This document shows, in pieces, positions 1 to 5,078 of a stretch of DNA of 7,977 nucleotides (its first letter is position 1; every line of letters starts with the position of its first letter). The position numbers and the translations under genes are program-made. The notes under the pieces are model-generated. The model saw only the letters and a list, made by a program, of their open reading frames with translations. It was not told the DNA's origin and did not search any database. The DNA is from Desulfuromonadaceae bacterium (GTDB taxonomy: Bacteria > Desulfobacterota > Desulfuromonadia > Desulfuromonadales > SZUA-540): contig QKGY01000336.1 of NCBI GenBank assembly GCA_003250235.1, positions 1 to 7,977 on the forward strand. The letters are read 5' to 3'.

Positions 1-895
1 CGGCCTTGACGGCGCACCCGTCTTCGTGCTCGTGGAGACAATCGTTGAACCGGCAGCTTCGGGCCAGCTCCTCGATATCGTCGAACAGCGTCGCGATCCC
101 GTCGTGGCAATCGCTGAGCTGAAGTTCCCGCAAACCGGGACTGTCGATGAGCAGGCCCCCCTCGGGGAGAGCGTGCAGAGTCCGGGAGGTCGTGGTGTGA
201 CGCCCCCGGTCGTCGTCTTCGCGGATGGCGCCCGTCTCCTGCATGGAGGCGCCGCAAAGGGTGTTGATCAGGGTCGATTTGCCGACCCCCGACGACCCGA
301 CCAACGCGACCGTCTGGCCGGTCGTGCACCAGGGGGCCAGCGTCGCGACCGAGGAAGCATCCAGCGCGTTGACCGTTTCGACGGCCACATCGGGATTCAG
401 GCTCATGGCCTGTCGCTGGTACTCCGAAACGTTATCCGCCAGATCGGCTTTGGTCAGCACCAGCACCGGCTCGACGTTCGACTCCATGGCCAAGGCCAGA
501 TACCTCTCGAGCCGCGACAGATTGAAGTCCAGGTTGCAGGAGGTGACGATAAACAGGGTATCGACGTTGGCCGCCATCAACTGCATTTTTGATTCGATGC
601 CGGCGGCCTTGCGGCGAAAAAGGCTCTTGCGTTCCAGCATCCGTTGCACCTGACCCGTTGAGGCGTCGAGAAGCAGCCAGTCGCCCACGGTGGGCAGGTC
701 TTCAGGATCCCGCAGATGCCAGTGACCCGGCAGGGTGATCATCCGACACCCGTGCTCGCCGGCGACATCGATGGCGTTGCGGTGCACGGCCAGGACGCGG
801 GCGGGCGTGGTCGCTTCCCACTCCTCAAGGCTCAGTTGTTGTTGAAAAAAATGACTCCAGCCCAGTCCGGGCAGGGAAAATGACCATTCAGGCAT
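1..895 (-). CDS. rsgA: Ribosome small subunit-dependent GTPase RsgA (C-terminus cut by window edge)
   Basis: RsgA (YjeQ/EngC) binds the 30S subunit late in assembly and couples GTP hydrolysis to its maturation in the cytoplasm. The visible 298 residues show an N-terminal OB-fold-like part (about 30-105) followed by a GTPase domain with motifs in the circularly permuted order typical of this family: G4 TKAD at 148-151, then the P-loop GSSGVGKS at 200-207, then G3 DSPG at 251-254 (the family usually has DTPG). The basic DDRGRHTTT stretch at 228-236 fits the switch I region. A zinc-binding cluster follows, with Cys281, Cys286, His288 and Cys294. Homologues are usually 300-350 residues, so only a short C-terminal part is missing. 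The ATG at 895-893 has a G-rich Shine-Dalgarno (AAGGGGG, 907-901) six bases upstream. The family call is firm from motif order alone. Expression may be controlled by the leader described separately. Confidence 0.96.
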   Translation of the reverse strand, partial: MPEWSFSLPGLGWSHFFQQQLSLEEWEATTPARVLAVHRNAIDVAGEHGCRMITLPGHWHLRDPEDLPTVGDWLLLDASTGQVQRMLERKSLFRRKAAGIESKMQLMAANVDTLFIVTSCNLDFNLSRLERYLALAMESNVEPVLVLTKADLADNVSEYQRQAMSLNPDVAVETVNALDASSVATLAPWCTTGQTVALVGSSGVGKSTLINTLCGASMQETGAIREDDDRGRHTTTSRTLHALPEGGLLIDSPGLRELQLSDCHDGIATLFDDIEELARSCRFNDCLHEHEDGCAVKA

Positions 896-987
896 AGAAA
901 CCCCCTTCGGACGAAGAATCCGAAAAGAAAATATTTTATTGAACGGTGGGTTTCTTGATGGGTGAAGAAACCCGGTACAGTACCGGG
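896..987 (-). promoter_or_regulatory. rsgA leader with mutually exclusive stems reaching the ribosome-binding site
   Basis: Four segments of the minus-strand transcript can pair in competing ways. Segment 1 (987-981, CCCGGTA) pairs perfectly with TACCGGG (977-971), with a 3-base loop. The last three bases of that arm begin segment 2 (973-965, GGGTTTCTT), which pairs over 9 bases with segment 3 (956-948, AAGAAACCC), with an 8-base loop. Segment 3 minus its first A (955-948) is also perfectly complementary to GGGTTTCT at 903-896, which overlaps the rsgA Shine-Dalgarno and spacer directly before the ATG. The pairings 1:2, 2:3 and 3:4 are seen in the sequence. That they switch rsgA translation on (2:3) and off (1:2 with 3:4) is inference. 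No strong U-run follows either early stem, so translational control is more likely than termination. It matches no riboswitch class I recognise. Confidence 0.5.
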
Positions 988-1021
988 CAGAGGAAGGATT
1001 GGGGAAGGGGAAAAACGACGA

Positions 1022-1072
1022 CTAGGCCCCCAGGCCCTCCTTTGCCTCACTGCGTACGATTACAAGCTCCAT
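1022..1072 (-). CDS. Short upstream ORF (16 codons) in the rsgA leader
   Basis: An ATG at 1072-1070 opens a 16-residue frame, MELVIVRSEAKEGLGA, ending in TAG at 1024-1022. A full Shine-Dalgarno, AAAGGAGG, lies 8 bases upstream, stronger than that of rsgA, and a sigma-70-like promoter lies about 45 bases upstream. This is better initiation context than chance usually gives. The peptide has no run of a single amino acid, so it does not look like a classical biosynthetic attenuator peptide. It has no signal sequence or metal-binding motif. The frame is the same as that of rsgA, and the 42 codons between TAG and the rsgA ATG contain no further stop, but their Pro/Phe/Ser-rich translation is unlike a folded protein. 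It could be a leader peptide for rsgA control or a small protein of its own; I do not recognise it. Confidence 0.5.
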   Translation of the reverse strand: MELVIVRSEAKEGLGA

Positions 1073-1114
1073 GACGTGTGCCTCCTTTCTTTGAGATTAA
1101 ATTTTTTTTGGAAG

Positions 1115-1142
1115 ACTATCAGCAGTGAATCACAGGTGTCAA
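1115..1142 (-). promoter_or_regulatory. Sigma-70-type promoter for the short ORF and rsgA
   Basis: On the minus strand a perfect -35 hexamer TTGACA (1142-1137) is followed after 16 bases by GATAGT (1120-1115), four of six matches to the -10 consensus. The expected start of transcription is near 1108, in an A-rich tract, giving a leader of about 36 bases before the 16-codon ORF and about 210 bases before rsgA. This is the only TTGACA noticed in the window. Confidence 0.6.
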
Positions 1143-1552
1143 TACCCGTTATTGCCTGGTGATACCGGGAGACCCGTTAAAACGGAACCGCCCCCCGAAG
1201 ATCGCAGCCATCCCAGGGAGCCGAACCGGATACGGAGGGTGGCGCGGGAACGATTTTTGCTGAGATTTTCTGCTTTCAACGATTCGGGCGAAGTCCACAC
1301 GCCTGACGGACAGCGCGTGGATCTTCTCTGCCTGCAGTGGACGGCGCCGCTTTATCGCCACGCGCCAGCCGGGTCAGGGGGGGACGGTGTCTTGCCGAGA
1401 CAACAGCGAAACAGCCTTTTCGCCGCGGCGCATGGCATTAAATGTCCGACCTGACGTGCGCACAGGACCTCGCAATTCCTCCCTGTGCGTCTGAACCGGC
1501 CCGGGATTCATCCAAATGTATTGCCAAGAAATCACCTTGTCGGAGTTATGAA
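1143..1552. other. Intergenic region without a convincing gene
   Basis: These roughly 410 bases separate the divergent rsgA promoter from the MCE lipoprotein gene. Open frames cross it on both strands (for example plus 1125-1454 and minus 1361-1149), but they lack Shine-Dalgarno sequences, have arginine- and proline-rich translations typical of non-coding GC-rich DNA, and resemble no family I know. It contains a 6-base hairpin (GCGAAA at 1406-1411 with TTTCGC at 1418-1423) and the longer inverted repeat at 1459-1489. The promoter of the lipoprotein gene should lie here, but no clear -35/-10 pair was found. Confidence 0.5.
1459..1489. repeat. Inverted repeat upstream of the MCE lipoprotein gene
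   Basis: CGCACAGG (1459-1466) and CCTGTGCG (1482-1489) are perfect 8-base inverted repeats around a 15-base spacer, ending 63 bases before the lipoprotein start codon. There is no T-run after it, so it is not an intrinsic terminator. It could be an operator for a dimeric regulator or an RNA hairpin in the leader; nothing in the sequence decides between them. Confidence 0.35.
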
Positions 1553-2332
1553 ATGAAAAAAATGAGACTCGCTTCGCTGGCCCTGTCCCTCCTGCTTCTG
1601 GTGCTTTCCGGGTGCCAGGACGGCGCCCTGAAATTCTCCATCCGCTACGACACCCTGGGAGACCTGCAGGCCAAAGCGCCCGTTTATTTTGAAGAAACCC
1701 CGGTGGGCCACATTGAAAAAATCATCTCGACCGACGGGGGCGATTTCCTGGTGGTCGTTGCGATAGAGCCGCAGTTCAAGTTGGCAGCCACGGAAAACTC
1801 CAGGTTCTATATCCTGAACGATCCCTCCGACTCAGACCGTAAAGCCATCGTCATCGAGCAGGAGCCTGCCGGGGGAACGCCCCTGAAAAGCGGATGCACC
1901 GTTCAGGGGGAGAAACGGCTGGGTTTTCTGGGCGAGATGCTGCACGGCCTCAAGAAAAGCTCGAAACACACCTCGGCAAAACTGCAGGAAGCCATGCAGA
2001 GCATGACAGGCTCTGCGGCAAAGGAATCGCAACGCTTGAGCGAACAGCTCCAGCAATCGCTCGATGACATGGATCGTTCGATGCAGGACTTCGCCGATTC
2101 GCTGGAAACAACCCTCAAGGACGAGCAATTCGAGGCGCTGAAACGATCCATCGACGATTTCATCGAGGAATTCAAAAGAGCCGGCGCGGAGCTGCAGCTC
2201 AAGATCCGCAATGAAATTCTGCCACAGCTGACCCAAAAACTGGAGGATCTGCGCAACAGGTTGTACCGGGAAGGCCGGGGCTCCGACGCGCAGGAAATCG
2301 ATCGTCAACTGACGGAGATCCTGGAGGTTTAA
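1553..2332 (+). CDS. MCE/MlaD-domain lipoprotein with long helical C-terminus
   Basis: The 259-residue product begins with a lipoprotein signal peptide (basic MKKMR, hydrophobic 6-18, lipobox LSGC with the lipidated Cys21). Residue +2 is Gln, not Asp, which under the Lol rule of gammaproteobacteria would predict the outer membrane. Residues about 26-120 fit the MCE domain of lipid-transport proteins: the stretch APVYFEETPVGHIEKI (42-57) carries the usual pattern of a short hydrophobic strand, then VG and a valine/isoleucine-rich turn, and it ends with G-x-P-L-x-x-G near 108-114. Residues about 130-258 are charged, heptad-like and probably coiled-coil, as in MlaD/PqiC/Mce tails. The start at 1553 is preferred because CGGAG (1541-1545) precedes it and the signal peptide begins there; the frame extends 37 codons further upstream without these features. 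No MlaE permease, MlaF ATPase or MlaB gene is adjacent. It probably acts in lipid movement across the periplasm; that role is inferred from the family. Confidence 0.85.
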   Translation: MKKMRLASLALSLLLLVLSGCQDGALKFSIRYDTLGDLQAKAPVYFEETPVGHIEKIISTDGGDFLVVVAIEPQFKLAATENSRFYILNDPSDSDRKAIVIEQEPAGGTPLKSGCTVQGEKRLGFLGEMLHGLKKSSKHTSAKLQEAMQSMTGSAAKESQRLSEQLQQSLDDMDRSMQDFADSLETTLKDEQFEALKRSIDDFIEEFKRAGAELQLKIRNEILPQLTQKLEDLRNRLYREGRGSDAQEIDRQLTEILEV

Positions 2333-2411
2333 GGGAGACGGCTTCATCGGGCCTCTGCTCTGCCGCTCCGTGTACCCGGCGCAAAACCCACGCATTCAAC
2401 TATCCATATGC

Positions 2412-2429
2412 TTGGCACATTTGGTGCTT
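2412..2429 (+). promoter_or_regulatory. Sigma-54 (RpoN) promoter
   Basis: TTGGCACATTTGGTGCTT carries the invariant GG (2414-2415) and GC (2426-2427) separated by exactly 10 bases, as sigma-54 promoters require. It also matches the extended TTGGCAC of the -24 element and TGCTT at the -12 element. The predicted start of transcription is near 2439, giving a leader of about 43 bases before the ATG at 2482. It points at the small exported protein gene and lies 80 bases after the stop of the lipoprotein gene. Such promoters need an activator ATPase; no clear binding site was identified upstream. Confidence 0.7.
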
Positions 2430-2481
2430 AAGATTGGGCGGTTGTTTTTACGTAAAATGAATAATGAAAAGGAGTTTTGTC

Positions 2482-2997
2482 ATGCGTCTGTTGATCGGAA
2501 TCGTACTACTCGTAGCCACAAGCCCTTTTGCGGCCTGGGCCAGCAATGTCGACTGGAACCTGAACGTCAATATCGGAAGCGACCATAATGATTCCCCGGG
2601 CGGCCCTCCGGTCGTCGTCGCCAGCCCGCAACCGGTGCCGGTAATTGTCAGCGAGCCGCCACTTTTTCTCCAGCCGGCACGCCTGGGATTCTGGGTGGCG
2701 GTGGACGTGCCCTACGACATGGTGTTCATCAGTGGCTCTTACTATCTCAACAACGGCAATGCCTGGTATGCCAGTTCACGCTACAACGGTCCGTGGACGG
2801 CCGTAACCTACAAACAACTTCCGCCGGGGCTGCGCAAACAAAAGTACTCCAAGGTCCGCGAATATCGCGACAGGGAATACATCAGCTACAAGAAACAGGG
2901 CAACCACTACAAGGGCCAGTCTTATTGGCCGGAAGACAATGAGCGCGGGCAGGACAAACACTCGGGCAATGGCAAGGGAAAAGGCCACAACAAATAG
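2482..2997 (+). CDS. Small exported basic protein of unknown function
   Basis: The 171-residue product has a Sec signal peptide (hydrophobic 3-18, predicted cleavage after AWA at 18-20). A Pro/Val-rich linker (about 38-66) follows, then an aromatic-rich core (about 67-115) with the motif LGFWVAVDVPYDMVF and two YxxxxYY/W-x-x-S-x-x-Y-N-G-P-W elements. After LPPGLRK the C-terminal 55 residues are strongly basic and hydrophilic, with Tyr/Arg/Lys and then Gly/Lys/His repeats. Similar proteins (a conserved core ending in YNGPW, then LPPGLRK and a basic tail) occur in deltaproteobacteria as far as I recall, with no assigned function. An in-frame ATG at 2464 exists, but AAAAGGAG (2467-2474) lies inside it and 7 bases before the ATG at 2482, so 2482 is the likely start. 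The gene follows a sigma-54 promoter and ends at a strong terminator, so it is probably a single-gene, conditionally expressed unit. The envelope location is inferred. Confidence 0.8.
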   Translation: MRLLIGIVLLVATSPFAAWASNVDWNLNVNIGSDHNDSPGGPPVVVASPQPVPVIVSEPPLFLQPARLGFWVAVDVPYDMVFISGSYYLNNGNAWYASSRYNGPWTAVTYKQLPPGLRKQKYSKVREYRDREYISYKKQGNHYKGQSYWPEDNERGQDKHSGNGKGKGHNK

Positions 2998-3023
2998 GCC
3001 GACTCTCTGCCCGTGAACGCGAC

Positions 3024-3067
3024 AAAAAAGCGCCCCTTTCGATGCGGATCGGAAGGGGCGCTTTTTT
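3024..3067. terminator. Bidirectional intrinsic terminator between convergent genes
   Basis: AAAAAAGCGCCCCTT (3024-3038) and AAGGGGCGCTTTTTT (3053-3067) form a perfect 15-bp stem. It extends through a wobble pair and a further 4-bp inner stem (CGAT 3040-3043 with ATCG 3048-3051) to a GCGG loop. A run of six Ts on each strand makes it functional in both directions. It ends the exported-protein gene on the plus strand and backs up the terminator of the ompA-like gene on the minus strand. Confidence 0.92.
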
Positions 3068-3089
3068 AGGATGACAGGTTCCCACAACG

Positions 3090-3121
3090 AAAAAGGGCAG
3101 GTCCAGACGGACCTGCCCTTT
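3090..3121 (-). terminator. Intrinsic terminator of the ompA-like gene
   Basis: AAAGGGCAGGTCC (3092-3104) and GGACCTGCCCTTT (3109-3121) form a perfect 13-bp stem with a 4-base loop. Read on the minus strand it is followed by a run of five Ts, and it lies about 30 bases after the stop codon of the ompA-like gene. On the plus strand the T-run is only three bases, so its main direction is minus. Confidence 0.88.
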
Positions 3122-3131
3122 CGCATCCACC

Positions 3132-3150
3132 TTCCGGTTCGAAACCGGAA
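3132..3150. repeat. Hairpin directly after the ompA-like stop codon
   Basis: TTCCGGTT (3132-3139) and AACCGGAA (3143-3150) are perfect 8-base inverted repeats with a 3-base loop, one base from the stop codon of the ompA-like gene. No T-run follows on either strand, so it is not a terminator by itself. It may protect the 3' end of an abundant envelope-protein mRNA from degradation; that is inference. Confidence 0.45.
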
Positions 3151-3151
3151 A

Positions 3152-3658
3152 TCAGAGGGTTGTTACGGTGAAATCGACCCGACGGTTCTTGGCCCGTCCG
3201 GCCTCGCTGCCATTGTCGGCGATCGGCTGCTTGTCCCCCCACCCCTTGGCGGCAAGGCGCTTGGCGGCAACCGCCTTCTTCTCGATCAGGTATTTCACGA
3301 CCGCTTCGGCGCGGGCCTGGGAGAGTTTGAGGTTCGTCTGCGCAGAGCCGACGTTGTCGGTATGGCCATCAACCTGGACCTTGAAGCCGGGATATTCCGC
3401 GATGATGTTGGCGATCTGCTGCATGGTCGGGTCGCAAGCCGGATCAATCACGGCTTTTCCCGTGACGAAACGGATCGGACCGTATTCGTTCTGAACCTTT
3501 TTCAGCTTCTTGGTGAGAGCGTTCATGGCGACATCCGCCGTGGATTGTCCCATCATCTTTCCGGTATCGGTGGCCAACCCCTTAAGCCCGCCGAAGTCGC
3601 TGGCATAGGCGGTGGTTGCTCCAAGCAATAAAACCATCAGAATCATACGTTTGACCAT
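3152..3658 (-). CDS. OmpA-like peptidoglycan-binding protein
   Basis: The 168-residue product has a signal peptide (hydrophobic 5-17, probable cleavage after AYA at 17-19) and a short linker. Residues about 60-168 form an OmpA C-terminal domain that binds the diaminopimelate of peptidoglycan. Key features are VDGHTDNVG (96-104) with the ligand-binding Asp101, the helix LSQARAEAVVKYL (112-124) with the second ligand-binding Arg116, GWGDKQPIADN (139-149), and NRRVDF near the end. No lipobox and no beta-barrel precede the domain, so it is a small soluble periplasmic protein, or one anchored only through peptidoglycan. Residue 75 is a lone cysteine. The ATG at 3658 has AAGGAG six bases upstream. 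It stands alone, with its own terminator 30 bases downstream and a 393-base gap upstream. It probably helps hold the envelope to the wall; this is known of the family, not shown here. Confidence 0.93.
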   Translation of the reverse strand: MVKRMILMVLLLGATTAYASDFGGLKGLATDTGKMMGQSTADVAMNALTKKLKKVQNEYGPIRFVTGKAVIDPACDPTMQQIANIIAEYPGFKVQVDGHTDNVGSAQTNLKLSQARAEAVVKYLIEKKAVAAKRLAAKGWGDKQPIADNGSEAGRAKNRRVDFTVTTL

Positions 3659-4051
3659 TTTTTGCTCCTTTCTCCTTTTGTTCTTCTGTCTTCGGCTGGT
3701 TTTCCATGGGAAGGATCGATCTCCAGCCTGTCGTTGTTTTCAGATCCGATCCTCCCAACCGAGGGATATTCTGCTCTTTGCCGCAAAAGAGCAATACCAT
3801 TTATCGGCCTGCACATATTTCCGGTGGCGTACTCTTCCACAGGTCTCTTCCGCGACCGACTATTTTGCAAAGAATGCGCCTACCCAAGGACGCGGACAAC
3901 CCGCCAACCACCCGTACCGTTACCCGGAGGCTCCTTCATGAACCGCGCTTTGCCGAACACGCCGCTCAATTTTTGGCAGAGCTGGGGTGTGATTGTAGAG
4001 GAAGGAGGGATAGCGGCCGTTAACGGGAGCAGGACGACGGGCACGACAGCG
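3659..4051. other. Non-coding region upstream of the ompA-like gene
   Basis: About 390 bases lie between the DUF2867 gene stop and the ompA-like start. Frames crossing it have no Shine-Dalgarno and give low-complexity or arginine/proline-rich products. It holds the ompA-like ribosome-binding site (AAGGAG at 3670-3665 minus), the hairpin at 3772-3793, and a perfect 10-base palindrome CCGTTAACGG at 4017-4026. A weak minus-strand -35/-10 pair (TTGGGT then AATAGT, near 3891-3863) is too degenerate to call. Confidence 0.5.
3772..3793. repeat. Hairpin in the ompA-like gene leader region
   Basis: TGCTCTTT (3772-3779) and AAAGAGCA (3786-3793) are perfect 8-base inverted repeats with a 6-base GC-rich loop, 114 bases upstream of the ompA-like start. 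On the minus strand no U-run follows. It could be part of the 5' untranslated region or an operator; the sequence alone does not say which. Confidence 0.35.
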
Positions 4052-4561
4052 TCACGCTTGCCGCGCATCGATCTTGCCGGCCATCGCCCTGACCAGAATG
4101 GGGACCGCGAAGCGATGGAACGGCTTGACGATGGAAAAATACAGGCGGCCCAGCCTGTTCCTGGTATGCACCAGGGTCGAAACGAACAACTCGGCCCCCG
4201 CCTCGTGCCTGTGCAGCAACAGCGAGGTGCGGAAATCGAGGTGGCTGTCGTCCTGGCCGAGAACGACCTCCGTGTCGGTCATCTCGAAAATCCGGAAAAG
4301 GCCGATGGTCTGACCGACCCGATAGGGCGGGCCCAATTCACGACGGCCCGAAGCCCCCGTTTTCAGGCCGAAGACAGCGACGATGCGATTGCGCAGCTGG
4401 AACAGCAGGGAGAACCAGCGGGGTGCCGACTCGAAGAATGCGGCAATGAGTTCCTGGGACGTCACGTCGCTTCGCCGCAGCGCCGTCGAAAAGGAATCCG
4501 CATACGCGTACCGGTCAAGATCGGCAGCGAGCGCCGAGGAGGCGGGAAACGGATCTGTCAT
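4052..4561 (-). CDS. DUF2867 family protein
   Basis: The 169-residue product fits the DUF2867 family over nearly its whole length. Residues YADSFSTAL (20-28), FFESAPRWF (42-50), LRNRIVAVFGLKTG (56-69), RVGQTIGLFRIFE (81-93), EVVLGQDDSHLDFRTSLLL (98-116) and NRLGRLYFSIVKPFHRFAVPILVRA (135-159) follow the family's order and spacing. There is no signal peptide. The family occurs alone or fused behind NAD-binding epimerase-like domains (as in some YbjT-like proteins); its biochemical role is not established, and none is claimed here. The ATG at 4561 is preceded by only a weak AAAGG. The small coiled-coil gene ends 100 bases upstream on the same strand. Confidence 0.85.
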   Translation of the reverse strand: MTDPFPASSALAADLDRYAYADSFSTALRRSDVTSQELIAAFFESAPRWFSLLFQLRNRIVAVFGLKTGASGRRELGPPYRVGQTIGLFRIFEMTDTEVVLGQDDSHLDFRTSLLLHRHEAGAELFVSTLVHTRNRLGRLYFSIVKPFHRFAVPILVRAMAGKIDARQA

Positions 4562-4661
4562 CGGAGATGCCTTTCTGCGGGTCCGACGGGGTGCATCCCG
4601 TCCCCGCCTGCCGCCTTCTGTTCGTTCCGTCCGCCCGCTTGTCGAGAACGAAACCCCACCG

Positions 4662-5009
4662 CTACTCCCCCCGCGGACTCGGTTGTCCCGATGATTTTTT
4701 CAGATCCCAGACTTCCAGTTCGAGATTTCTTAAACTTTGCGTGGTCTGAAAAAGTTCATGCTCCAGATCGTTGATATGGAGTCTCATCTCCTCGATCAGG
4801 TCCTCCTGTTCCTCGATAACCCGGCTTTGCCGTCTCATCGCGTCCTTGAGCTCGTAGCGGATATCCTCTACGGAGTCCTTCAGATCGTAGAATCGCCGCT
4901 CCAGGGGAGGATTCTTGTCCTTGTCGTCATGGGTGACGCTCGCGGCTCCAGCGACCGAGGCGACGAAGGACAGCGCAACCAGCAGGGAAACCGTTCGAAT
5001 CAATGTCAT
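4662..5009 (-). CDS. Small exported coiled-coil protein
   Basis: The 115-residue product has a signal peptide (hydrophobic core about 7-18, probable cleavage after AGA near 22). A charged, almost continuous helix (about 35-105) follows, rich in Glu, Asp, Arg and Leu with heptad spacing, and the C-terminal tail is Pro/Ser-rich. There is no cysteine in the mature part, so no lipid anchor. The frame continues 19 codons upstream to an ATG at 5066, but AGAGG lies 5 bases before the ATG at 5009 and the signal peptide starts there, so the shorter form is chosen. It lies 69 bases downstream of the A24-like membrane protein gene on the same strand with no terminator between, so co-transcription is plausible. 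I do not recognise a family. A periplasmic, possibly oligomeric structural or adaptor protein is the most that can be inferred. Confidence 0.75.
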   Translation of the reverse strand: MTLIRTVSLLVALSFVASVAGAASVTHDDKDKNPPLERRFYDLKDSVEDIRYELKDAMRRQSRVIEEQEDLIEEMRLHINDLEHELFQTTQSLRNLELEVWDLKKSSGQPSPRGE

Positions 5010-5078
5010 TTCATCCTCTTTGAATGGGTTTGTCCGAGGGACGAAACGCGCAAGGGCGACGGGCACGTTGCCGCACGC

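Noticed and set aside
985..1010. G-rich run on the plus strand as a G-quadruplex
   Set aside because: Only three runs of three or more Gs with one long interruption; weak and already within the leader with better-supported stems.
832..1050. Minus-strand frame across the rsgA leader starting at a GTG
   Set aside because: It overlaps both the short ORF and the rsgA start in another frame, has low-complexity Arg/Pro/Phe-rich content, and no separate function is visible.
1125..1454. Open frame on the plus strand in the gap before the MCE lipoprotein gene
   Set aside because: No ribosome-binding site, atypical composition, no recognisable motif, and it starts inside the divergent rsgA promoter.
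3904..3921. Second sigma-54-like site (TTGGC...CGC) on the minus strand upstream of the ompA-like gene
   Set aside because: It has the GG-N10-GC spacing, but the -12 element is TCCGC instead of TTGCT and the rest of the -24 element is off consensus; not distinguishable from chance.
3880..4068. Minus-strand frame with a hydrophobic start overlapping the DUF2867 gene end
   Set aside because: The hydrophobic stretch is interrupted by prolines, there is no ribosome-binding site, and it begins inside the 3' end of a well-supported gene.
4585..4602. Inverted repeat GACGGG/CCCGTC upstream of the DUF2867 gene
   Set aside because: Only 6 bp with no T-run on either strand; expected by chance in GC-rich DNA.
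3662..4774. Long plus-strand frame of 370 codons
   Set aside because: It is the antisense shadow of the DUF2867 gene and flanking gaps, has no initiation signals and gives a nonsense composition.
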